Of a stretch of 47,007 nucleotides of DNA, positions 32,712 through 42,609 are shown piece by piece. The notes beneath the pieces are model-generated. The model ran no database searches and was not told the origin of the DNA. It worked only from the letters and a program-made list of their open reading frames with translations. A program made the translations under genes and the position numbers. Each line of letters opens with the position of its first letter. Positions within the stretch are counted from its first letter, which is position 1. The stretch is from Flavobacteriaceae bacterium (GTDB lineage: Bacteria > Bacteroidota > Bacteroidia > Flavobacteriales > Flavobacteriaceae): positions 1 to 47,007 of the forward strand of contig JAQWGQ010000025.1 in NCBI GenBank assembly GCA_029238125.1, written 5' to 3'.

Positions 32712-33135
32712 AAACTTGAATGGTTACTTCTTTGTCCACAAGATCAGTAAATTTACCATTATAACGTGTGGCTTTCACTAAATGATTGTCAATCCAATGA
32801 TAGTTTCCACCTCTAGGCTTCCCCATTAGTAGACTGTGATACTTAAATCCATTACTTTTTAACCATTCCTCGGTTACAGCTCGGTGATCTTCGGTTCTGG
32901 AGGTGAAAAAACAAATCACATGCCCCTCTTCAAACCAACGATTTAGTGTTTCTAAAGCATCTGGATAGAGTTTGGCTGTTGCCATTCTTTCGGGTTCTTC
33001 GTTTGGAATATCGTCACATATGGTGCCGTCAATGTCAATGAGGTAGTTTTTGATTCCCCCAGGCAATACAGGACTTACGTGTTCTCCATCTTCCAATTTT
33101 TCACTCAGTAGCTTATCTACATCTTTTTGTTCCAT
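32689..33135 (-). CDS. HAD-superfamily phosphatase-like protein
   Basis: The 148-residue protein has HAD motif I Y-L-I-D-I-D-G-T-I near 32-40 (catalytic D-x-D), motif II F-F-T-S-R-T near 75 and a later K-P-R-G-G-N-Y-H-W-I-D-N with the motif III Lys and a motif IV acidic residue. It is a small, cap-less HAD enzyme of the type often found in Flavobacteriia beside the Hdr-like Fe-S genes. Substrate unknown. Its 3' end overlaps the start of the HdrB-like gene; its start is nine bases after the HdrC-like gene's stop. Confidence 0.85.
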   Translation of the reverse strand: MEQKDVDKLLSEKLEDGEHVSPVLPGGIKNYLIDIDGTICDDIPNEEPERMATAKLYPDALETLNRWFEEGHVICFFTSRTEDHRAVTEEWLKSNGFKYHSLLMGKPRGGNYHWIDNHLVKATRYNGKFTDLVDKEVTIQVFDDGQHD

Positions 33136-33144
33136 AATAATGTC

Positions 33145-34461
33145 TTATTCTTTACTCCAGTTTAAACGATCTTGTTGATTAAAAGGCCAAGGTGCGCCGT
33201 TATTTTCAATATTTGTCATCATTGCATTTAACTCTGTAGGAGCAGATGACTGCTCCAAAACTAAGTACTGTCTCATATCCATAATGATAGATAATGGATC
33301 AATTGAGATCGGGCATGCCTCAACACAAGCATTGCATGTGGTACAAGCCCATAATTCTTCACGTGATATATAATTGTCGAGCAAGGTATTGTTATCCATT
33401 TCCAGTCCCCGATTTAGCTGTTTGCCAACTTGCTCTAAACGGTCCCGTGTATCCATCATGATTTTTCTGGGCGATAACTTTTTCCCTGTTTGATTGGCGG
33501 GACACACATCGGAGCAACGACCACACTCTGTGCAACTGTAAGCATTCATCAATTGCACTCGGTTTAAGTCATTTACATCAGAAACACCAAAATGCAATGG
33601 TTCACTTTCAACTGTAGGGGGCGCGTATGGATCTGCACTTGGATCCATCATTAACTTTACCTCGTTGGCTACTGCTTCGGAGTGCGAGAACCGACCCAAT
33701 GGATTGAGGTTAGCATAAAACGTATTGGGAAAAGCAAGAAGGATATGCAAATGCTTGGAGTAATACAGATAATTTAAAAATGCCAAAATCCCAAGAATAT
33801 GAAGCCACCATGCTGTTCGTTCAATAGATACAACTGAGGCATAGGACATGCCATCAAAAAATGGAGTAATCCAGCTACTGACTGGAAAGCTCCCTGCTTG
33901 TGTGTAGTAGGACTGCCCTTCTGGATGTTGCTGCAACCAATAGTCTGAAGCATTCATAGTTAAAAACAAAAACATTAACACAAGCTCGATATAGAGAATA
34001 TAATCTGCATCTTTTTTGGGCCATCTTTTCATTTCAGGTTTCCAAAATCGACGAATTTTCATGGTATTTCTTCTCAACCAAAAAACTGAAACTGCCAAGA
34101 TCACCAACAAGGCAAAAATTTCAAAAGTCGCAATCAATACATCATAAGTGCCCCCTAGATAAGGAGATAAAACGCGGTGAGTCCCCAAAAAACCATCTAG
34201 GACAATTTCAAGTAATTCAATATTAATCACAATAAAACCGATGTAAACAATGATATGTAAAAGTCCCGCTATCGGAAGTACTACCATCTTGGATTGACCT
34301 AGAGCCACTCGAGTCATATGCTTCCAGCGTTTTGACTTTTGATCAGAGCGATCTGTTTTGCGACCGAGATTGATGTTTCGAATAATCCGTCGGATGTTTC
34401 TCGTAAACATACCAATGGCTACAAAAAAAACAACTGCAAAAAGAATACTGCTTAGATACAC
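33145..34461 (-). CDS. Membrane Fe-S protein, heterodisulfide reductase C/NarI-like
   Basis: The 438-residue product has about five N-terminal membrane helices (1-270), like a NarI-type cytochrome domain, followed by two 4Fe-4S dicluster motifs: C-T-E-C-G-R-C-S-D-V-C-P near 309 and C-T-T-C-N-A-C-V-E-A-C-P near 372. It probably draws electrons from the quinone pool and passes them to the CCG-domain partner encoded just downstream. The start is GTG at 34461 (no nearby ATG). The stop-to-start gap to the upstream MlaD gene is six bases, so the genes form one operon. A respiratory or thiol-redox role is inferred. Confidence 0.88.
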   Translation of the reverse strand: MYLSSILFAVVFFVAIGMFTRNIRRIIRNINLGRKTDRSDQKSKRWKHMTRVALGQSKMVVLPIAGLLHIIVYIGFIVINIELLEIVLDGFLGTHRVLSPYLGGTYDVLIATFEIFALLVILAVSVFWLRRNTMKIRRFWKPEMKRWPKKDADYILYIELVLMFLFLTMNASDYWLQQHPEGQSYYTQAGSFPVSSWITPFFDGMSYASVVSIERTAWWLHILGILAFLNYLYYSKHLHILLAFPNTFYANLNPLGRFSHSEAVANEVKLMMDPSADPYAPPTVESEPLHFGVSDVNDLNRVQLMNAYSCTECGRCSDVCPANQTGKKLSPRKIMMDTRDRLEQVGKQLNRGLEMDNNTLLDNYISREELWACTTCNACVEACPISIDPLSIIMDMRQYLVLEQSSAPTELNAMMTNIENNGAPWPFNQQDRLNWSKE

Positions 34462-34467
34462 CGGCTC

Positions 34468-35415
34468 TTATTCGTTTTGTGAATCGGAAGGTTTGTATTT
34501 GACTTGTTTTTTACCAAACAACGAAAAGTGGACATAACGTTTGGGGTTCAGTCGCATATCTTCAAGAAGTAGTTGGATTTGTGCATTGGTTTGCTCGAGT
34601 GTAAAATGAAGATCATCGTTGGTGAAGAGTTTACCCAATGAGCCCTCCCCTTCTTCAATGCGATCGAGAATTTGAGCTAAATTGCCCACGGCAGATCCTA
34701 AATCTTCAAAAGTGTCATCTAGATTGGATTCTTTCAATGAAGAAGATACAACAGACAAGTCTGCCGATAAATCAGCAAGGTTATCAAAGGTTTGGTGCAG
34801 TTGCCCATTTTCAGACAGCGAGTTGTTTATGGCTTCGCCAATCGAACGAAAATTAGAAATCGTAGCATTCAAATTTTCAATAGAAGATTTCAATTGTAGC
34901 TGTGCATCGGGATCTAAAACCGTGTTAAAGGAAATCAAAACAGAGTCAGCATGCGTAATCATGCTCTCTATTTTTTCTTGCAGTGGAGTCAATTTATCGT
35001 TGACCAGCTCCGACAGTCCAGGAGCAATTGCACTTTGCAAAGTATCTCCTGTTTGCGCAAAATCAGCGCCATCAAACTGTGGATCAACAGCCAAGGACTT
35101 TCCGCCAAGGAGTCCTGCTTCGTAAATTTTTGCGATACTATTTTTCGAAAATTCATATTCTTTTTCGACTCGAAAACGAACGGCAATGTCTTTATTTCCA
35201 GCAAGCAAAGAAACCTGATCGACCGTTCCGACCTGAAATCCTTGAATGGTCACAGGGGTTCCCGCCATAAGACCCTCGGCATTGTCATAGACTGCATAAA
35301 AGATATTGTCCCGAACAAAAACATCATTCGATTTTAAGTAATTAAAACCAATAAAAAATAAGCCAAATCCAGATAAGGCGAAGATTGCGGTTTTGATTTC
35401 TTTTGACAAATTCAC
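34468..35415 (-). CDS. MlaD family (MCE domain) lipid-transport protein
   Basis: The 315-residue product has one N-terminal membrane helix (about 10-27, A-L-S-G-F-G-L-F-F-I-G-F-N-Y-L) followed by an MCE domain (about 36-115) with L-M-A-G-T-P-V-T-I-Q-G-F-Q-V-G-T-V and A-G-L-L-G-G-K-S-L. The rest is a long helical region (about 140-290) that would form the MCE needle or tube. Such proteins shuttle phospholipids between the inner and outer membranes. The start is GTG at 35415. The matching MlaE permease and MlaF ATPase genes are not in the window. Confidence 0.9.
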   Translation of the reverse strand: MNLSKEIKTAIFALSGFGLFFIGFNYLKSNDVFVRDNIFYAVYDNAEGLMAGTPVTIQGFQVGTVDQVSLLAGNKDIAVRFRVEKEYEFSKNSIAKIYEAGLLGGKSLAVDPQFDGADFAQTGDTLQSAIAPGLSELVNDKLTPLQEKIESMITHADSVLISFNTVLDPDAQLQLKSSIENLNATISNFRSIGEAINNSLSENGQLHQTFDNLADLSADLSVVSSSLKESNLDDTFEDLGSAVGNLAQILDRIEEGEGSLGKLFTNDDLHFTLEQTNAQIQLLLEDMRLNPKRYVHFSLFGKKQVKYKPSDSQNE

Positions 35416-35471
35416 GCTATATTCTTTAAGTGATAAAAATACGTATATAATTTGGGGTACAAAATAAGGGG

Positions 35472-36632
35472 TTAATTTCTTTTCAACGCATTGTTAAGAG
35501 GAACTATCTCTTCACCTTGAAAAGCAACAACAAAACTTCCACTGTATCCTTTTTCGATTGCGCGTTGTTGCAATTCTTTTGCCTTGTCGTAGGTTGCAGC
35601 GTTCCCTAAAAAGTATTTGTACAAACTCCCTGACTTGATGCGTTTGATGGGTGACAATCCCTTAAAATTAAATGATTTTGGCTCTAACATTGTTTTACTG
35701 GCAGAAATTTGCACACGAAACGTGTACTCTGAACCAATAGTGTTCTCTGCCTTGTTTGTGCCTGAATCTTCAAAAACGACATCTTCCTGTAAATTGGATT
35801 GGAGAAGGTTCTTGTAGGACACGATTGCCTTTGCAATGGCCTCACTCATTTCATTTTGGCCCTTTTTAGAATTGAGGTATGCACCTTCAATTTTGTTTGT
35901 CAAAAAGCCAAGCTCAACCAAAACACTAGGCATATAGGTATTTCTTAAAACCAAAAATCCTGCTTGCTTTACCGTTCGGTTTTTTCGTTTCAGGTTTCTC
36001 ACAAAACTCTGTTGAATGGTATTGGCAGCTTGAATACTTTGGTCCAAATAAGTTTCTTGCATCAATACCAAACTAATTACAGACTCTGGGTTATTGGGAT
36101 CAAATCCATCGTAATTCTTTTCGTAGTCTTCTTCCAGAAAAATAACAGAATTTTCCTTTTGTGCAATTCTAAAATTTCGATCATTCTCGTGAAGACCCAA
36201 GACAAAAGTACCTGCACCGTAGGCATTAGAAGTGTGCGCATCACAGTGAATAGAGACGAACAAATCTGCTTTTGCTGAATTGGCAATATCTGCTCGTTTG
36301 TTTAGCGGGATAAAGACATCACTCTTTCTAGTATAGATGATGTTGATGTCTTGATTTTTTTTGAGAATGGCACCGATTTTGAGTGTGACGTTTAAAGCAA
36401 TATGTTTTTCATAATGCTGATTTCCACGATTTCCAGAGTCTTTTCCACCATGGCCAGCATCCAGAACTACTGTAAATTCATCCTTGTCTTGAGATTTTTG
36501 CGAATACAAAGTCGTCAAACAGAGAGTAAAAGCGATAAAAACAAGAACAAGATGGCGAACAGTTCCCAAAAAAATAGTCGTATTTTTGAATTCTACAAAA
36601 AGGGGCTTTTGACAAAAGTAATACATATTCAT
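35472..36632 (-). CDS. N-acetylmuramoyl-L-alanine amidase with C-terminal SPOR domain
   Basis: The catalytic Amidase_3 domain (about 53-265) shows zinc ligands His61 in D-A-G-H-G-G-K-D-S-G, Glu75 in Y-E-K-H and His129 in S-I-H-C-D-A-H, with the catalytic Glu in L-V-E-L-G-F-L-T-N near 238. A SPOR-like domain (about 305-380) would bind denuded glycans at the septum. It cuts the stem peptide from MurNAc in the periplasm. From ATG 36632 the N-terminus is a poor leader; TTG 36569 (M-G-T-V-R-H-L-V-L-V-F-I-A-F) gives a clean signal peptide and avoids most of the overlap with lptD. Divergent to lptD, as in other Flavobacteriia. Confidence 0.92.
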   Translation of the reverse strand: MNMYYFCQKPLFVEFKNTTIFLGTVRHLVLVFIAFTLCLTTLYSQKSQDKDEFTVVLDAGHGGKDSGNRGNQHYEKHIALNVTLKIGAILKKNQDINIIYTRKSDVFIPLNKRADIANSAKADLFVSIHCDAHTSNAYGAGTFVLGLHENDRNFRIAQKENSVIFLEEDYEKNYDGFDPNNPESVISLVLMQETYLDQSIQAANTIQQSFVRNLKRKNRTVKQAGFLVLRNTYMPSVLVELGFLTNKIEGAYLNSKKGQNEMSEAIAKAIVSYKNLLQSNLQEDVVFEDSGTNKAENTIGSEYTFRVQISASKTMLEPKSFNFKGLSPIKRIKSGSLYKYFLGNAATYDKAKELQQRAIEKGYSGSFVVAFQGEEIVPLNNALKRN

Positions 36633-39236
36633 TCATTTCAGCTCTTTTCGACCTTACTGGTCATCATATTGCCATTTTTCTGGGGGATTGGGCAAGATCA
36701 AATTGCCAATTCAGTAGAAACAGATTCCCTACCAGCCAATGATACTATCCCTGTAAACAAAGCCATGCTCCTTGACCAAATCAAACGAAATGCGGTAGGG
36801 ACAATTACGATCAACCGAGCAAATAAAACCATGACGCTTTACGATCAAGCTGAACTTTATTATCAAAATATCGAACTGAAAGCAGGTCAAATTGATTTGG
36901 ATTACAACACAAATGTTGTTTTTGCACGACCCATTGTTGATACGACGGGTCAATACGTTCAATTTCCTTCCTTTAAACAGGGCGGTGATGAGGTTCTTCC
37001 CGACTCGTTAAAATTCAATTTTGACAACAAAAAAGCCATCATATGGAATTCTAGAAGTGAGCAGCAAGGTATGAATGTTTTGGCGGAGACAACAAAGAAA
37101 GAAAACGACTCTGTTTACTATATCAATAATGCGCGAATCACAACCTCTGAAGATGTAGAAAACCCTGATTATTTTGTGCGTATCCGAAAGGGGAAATTTG
37201 TACCACAAAAGAAAATCATAGCCAGTGGAAATCAGCTTTATATCGCTGATGTTCCGACCCCTATTTACTTGCCCTTTGCATATTTTCCCATGACTCAAGA
37301 CCGAGAAAGTGGAATTGTTTTTCCAACAATCGGAGAAAACTTTAGACGTGGTTATTTCATGCAGAATGGCGGATACTATATCGCTGCGAGTGATTATTTT
37401 GACATTGCACTTTTGGGCGATTATTACACAAACGGCAGTTATGGTTTTCGTGCTGAGTCAAGCTATAATGTGAAATATAAGTTCAGAGGAAATCTAGCGA
37501 TTCGTTTTGAAAATCTGATCAGCGGTGAAAGAGGATTTCCAGACTATAGCAAAAGTAATATTTACAACTTCCGTTGGTCTCATAGCAAAGACGCCAAATC
37601 CAACTCAAACAGTCGATTTTCGGCATCTGTAAACTTGGGCAGTAGCACCTATTTTCGAGAGTCATTAAATCAAATCAATACTGGGAATTTTTTGAACAAC
37701 ACCTTATCTTCTTCAGTTTCTTATTCAAGGACTTTACCGAAATATCCTTCAGTTAATCTCTCACTTTCTGCCTCTCACAGCCAAAACACAAGAACACAAA
37801 CAATTAATATGTCGCTCCCAACCTTTCAAGCAAATATGGAGCGGATTTATCCTTTTGCGAAACGCAATGGAATAAAAAAAGGTTTTATACAAAATATCAA
37901 CTTTCAATATAGTGTAAGAGGGGAGAATCGCTTGCAGATGATGGATGAGGACTTCTTGACCTCTCGAATGTTTGACAGCGCAAAATCTGGGGTTAAACAT
38001 CAAATCCCATTGAGCACCTCATTTAAAGTCGCTAAACATTTTAACTTTTCGGTTGGTGGGAATTACGAAGATACGTGGGTGTTTGAAACCATTCAGAAAA
38101 ATGATTACGATCCCGCACTTGAAGCCCTTGCAGAACAAGATACAATTCGGGGTTTTGATCGGTTTAATAAATACAATTACAGTGCGAGTATGAGTACAAC
38201 TTTATATGGGATTTTTAATTTTAAAGAAGATTCAAAAATTCAGTCCATTCGTCATGTTGTGAATGCAAATGTGAATTACAGTGAATCTCCCAGTTTTGAA
38301 AAATACTACGACGAATATATCATAGATGCGGATGGCAATACAAGAGACTATACTCGGTTCGAGGGAGGCATGTATGGAAAACCAGGCAGAAATAAATCCA
38401 AATCGATGAGCTTTTCATTGCGAAATACTGTCGAAGCCAAGATTAGGGATAAGGACTCGTTAGCGACAGAGCCCAAAAAGATCAAAATTCTAAACAATCT
38501 CAATCTTTCTATGAGCTATAATTTTGAAGCAGACTCGCTGCGATGGAGTCCAGTTAGGATGTCGACTGTAGTTCCGTTGCTTGACAACAAACTAAATATC
38601 AACTTAGGAGCCACTTTTGATCCCTATACACTAGATGAAAGCGGAAGAAGAGTCAACACCTTACATGTCAATACTGGTGGGGGACTCTTTCGAATGACTA
38701 GTGCAAACATGAACTGGGGGTATAACTTTTCAAGCTCATCAAAGTCAAATGATGAATCTTCATCACAAACAAATTCATCAAACGATAACGATTTATTTGG
38801 CGGGAGTCAGGATTTTAGTGATCGACAATTCACAGCAGACCAAAGTAGCACACAAAACCAAGAAGAAGAGGAGCAAGAAGAAGACAACGCATTTTATCGC
38901 ACAAAAATCCCTTGGAAACTCAATGTTCGACATAGTTTGACCTATTCAAATGCAAAGCAAAATCGAGACATTTCAAACAACTCTCTGATGGTCTCTGGGT
39001 CGGTGGGCCTAACGCCCAAATGGGACGTAGGTGTGTCGACTGGCTATGATTTTAAAAATAAAGGGATAACCTATACTAATTTTCGAATTGAAAGAGACTT
39101 AGACAGCTGGGTTATGAACTTGGCTTGGACACCATTTGGAACCAGACAGTCATGGTTCTTTTTCATTGGTGTACGCAGTGGATTCCTAAGTGATTTAAAA
39201 TACGATAAACGTCGAGAACCAGATAAAAGACTTTAA
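36552..39236 (+). CDS. lptD: LPS-assembly protein LptD (outer-membrane translocon)
   Basis: The open frame reaches 36402, but ATG 36552 (894 residues) is the best ATG; TTG 36609 gives a cleaner signal peptide (T-K-V-I-H-I-H-S-F-Q-L-F). An N-terminal OstA/LptA-like beta region (about 70-270, with T-I-N-R-A-N-K-T-M-T-L-Y and Y-L-P-F-A-Y-F-P-M) is followed by the LptD barrel (about 270-890). LptD inserts LPS into the outer leaflet. Near residue 775 there is a low-complexity Ser/Asn/Gln segment leading to an acidic Q-E-E-E-E-Q-E-E-D-N run, likely a surface or periplasmic loop specific to this lineage. ridA follows by nine bases. Confidence 0.9.
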   Translation: MANSSQKNSRIFEFYKKGLLTKVIHIHSFQLFSTLLVIILPFFWGIGQDQIANSVETDSLPANDTIPVNKAMLLDQIKRNAVGTITINRANKTMTLYDQAELYYQNIELKAGQIDLDYNTNVVFARPIVDTTGQYVQFPSFKQGGDEVLPDSLKFNFDNKKAIIWNSRSEQQGMNVLAETTKKENDSVYYINNARITTSEDVENPDYFVRIRKGKFVPQKKIIASGNQLYIADVPTPIYLPFAYFPMTQDRESGIVFPTIGENFRRGYFMQNGGYYIAASDYFDIALLGDYYTNGSYGFRAESSYNVKYKFRGNLAIRFENLISGERGFPDYSKSNIYNFRWSHSKDAKSNSNSRFSASVNLGSSTYFRESLNQINTGNFLNNTLSSSVSYSRTLPKYPSVNLSLSASHSQNTRTQTINMSLPTFQANMERIYPFAKRNGIKKGFIQNINFQYSVRGENRLQMMDEDFLTSRMFDSAKSGVKHQIPLSTSFKVAKHFNFSVGGNYEDTWVFETIQKNDYDPALEALAEQDTIRGFDRFNKYNYSASMSTTLYGIFNFKEDSKIQSIRHVVNANVNYSESPSFEKYYDEYIIDADGNTRDYTRFEGGMYGKPGRNKSKSMSFSLRNTVEAKIRDKDSLATEPKKIKILNNLNLSMSYNFEADSLRWSPVRMSTVVPLLDNKLNINLGATFDPYTLDESGRRVNTLHVNTGGGLFRMTSANMNWGYNFSSSSKSNDESSSQTNSSNDNDLFGGSQDFSDRQFTADQSSTQNQEEEEQEEDNAFYRTKIPWKLNVRHSLTYSNAKQNRDISNNSLMVSGSVGLTPKWDVGVSTGYDFKNKGITYTNFRIERDLDSWVMNLAWTPFGTRQSWFFFIGVRSGFLSDLKYDKRREPDKRL

Positions 39237-39245
39237 TTTATAGAC

Positions 39246-39626
39246 ATGAAAACAATCATTCAAACCCCTAAAGCCCCTACTCCGATAGGGCCTTATAACC
39301 AGGCCATTTTGGTAGATAACACCCTTTACGCAAGTGGACAAATTGCGCTTGACCCCAAAACAATGGAATTGGTCAACCGAGACATTGAAACCGAAACCAA
39401 TCAAGTTATGAAAAACCTATCAGAAGTACTCAAAGCAGCAGGGATGGACTTTGTTGACGTGGTAAAGGCGACCATCTTCTTGTATGACATGGGAGATTTC
39501 GCTAAAGTAAATAAGGTTTATGGAGGTTACTTCGATCACAAAGTTGCTCCTGCAAGAGAAACCGTCCAAGTCACAGCTCTACCCAAAAATGTTCGCGTTG
39601 AAATTTCAGTGATTGCAATCCGCTAG
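39246..39626 (+). CDS. ridA: RidA family enamine/imine deaminase
   Basis: RidA hydrolyses reactive 2-aminoacrylate-type enamines formed by PLP enzymes. The 126-residue protein has the conserved P-I-G-P-Y17-N-Q-A, S-G-Q-I near 30, the carboxylate-binding Arg104 in A-P-A-R-E-T-V-Q-V, and Glu119 in R-V-E-I-S-V-I-A. These are the usual active-site residues, and the length is the normal trimeric YjgF size. It lies nine bases after lptD and its stop overlaps the convergent kinase gene's stop by four bases (39623-39626). Confidence 0.96.
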   Translation: MKTIIQTPKAPTPIGPYNQAILVDNTLYASGQIALDPKTMELVNRDIETETNQVMKNLSEVLKAAGMDFVDVVKATIFLYDMGDFAKVNKVYGGYFDHKVAPARETVQVTALPKNVRVEISVIAIR

Positions 39627-40474
39627 TCAGTGGACTGGTGATAGGAAACAAGCCCTTCAATTGGCTTTTTGAGAATCTTTCCCAATGTAAGTCCATAGGA
39701 AATCAGCTTGGCTTCAAGCTCCTCTTTCAAAAAATAAGATATTGACCCAATAAAATGAATAGGCAGTTCTTTGGCGTTGTCGAACTGAGTAATTTGATTT
39801 TCAATAAATAAACCAAGTCCTTTATTGATAAGCCCTTTTATGTAGGGCTCATTTTTATTGACAATCACAAATTTGGCAAAGGTTGCCAAATAGGTGTTTG
39901 GGTTTGACTTTTTATATAAATTGGTTTTAATCTCCTCTGCACCCAAATTAAATTCTTCAGCAAAAGATTCAGAAAGTGCTTTTGGGATTTTATTGAAATA
40001 ATAGTCCCGAAGCAACTGCCTGCCAAAATAGTTACCACTTGCATCATCCATTAGGATATATCCAAGAGAGGTGATCTTTTGATGAACGATTTCACCGTCA
40101 TAAAAACTACAATTGGAGCCAGTTCCTAAAATACAAACGATACTTGGCACTCCAGGATCTGTAATTGCATAAACCGCGGCATAGGTGTCTTCTTTGACAG
40201 ATATCGTTGAGTTTTGAAAAATACTCTTTAAAACACCCTCCATCAATTTGCGAGGCGGCTCAGTACCGCAACCTGCCCCATAAAAGAACGTAGAATCGAC
40301 TTCGTTTCGAATACGATACAAATCGTAATTATTGATAATACGTTCTTCAACAATGGCTTCCGAAAGGACTTGGGGGTTTAGACCAAGCGTTTGGGTTTCA
40401 AACAAAATATTGCCAGAGTCATCAATAGCAATCCAATCGGTTTTTGTTGATCCACTGTCAACAATAAGTCTCAT
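39623..40474 (-). CDS. BadF/BadG-type ATPase, N-acetylglucosamine kinase-like
   Basis: The 283-residue protein has the ASKHA ATPase fold: D-S-G-S-T-K-T-D-W-I-A-I (phosphate 1) near residues 6-17, C-I-L-G-T-G-S-N-C-S-F near 112 (phosphate 2) and G-Y-I-L-M-D-D-A-S-G-N-Y near 137. This matches the GlcNAc-kinase branch of the BadF/BadG/BcrA/BcrD family, which phosphorylates amino sugars from peptidoglycan or chitin recycling. It lies ten bases downstream of gapA on the same strand and is probably co-transcribed with gapA and pfkA. The exact sugar is not certain. Confidence 0.85.
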   Translation of the reverse strand: MRLIVDSGSTKTDWIAIDDSGNILFETQTLGLNPQVLSEAIVEERIINNYDLYRIRNEVDSTFFYGAGCGTEPPRKLMEGVLKSIFQNSTISVKEDTYAAVYAITDPGVPSIVCILGTGSNCSFYDGEIVHQKITSLGYILMDDASGNYFGRQLLRDYYFNKIPKALSESFAEEFNLGAEEIKTNLYKKSNPNTYLATFAKFVIVNKNEPYIKGLINKGLGLFIENQITQFDNAKELPIHFIGSISYFLKEELEAKLISYGLTLGKILKKPIEGLVSYHQSTD

Positions 40475-40484
40475 AACGCAATGA

Positions 40485-42499
<2,015 letters not shown>

Positions 42500-42609
42500 A
42501 ATGGAACGGCGAAATTACAAACTATATTTCTGAAAACATGGGGAAAGTTTGAAATTGTGAATTTAAAAAAAATAGAGAGTAAAATGGAGCTACGATTAGT
42601 TTTCTGATA

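Noticed and set aside
36402-36551. N-terminal extension of LptD
   Set aside because: It lies within the amidase gene on the other strand and does not give a signal peptide.
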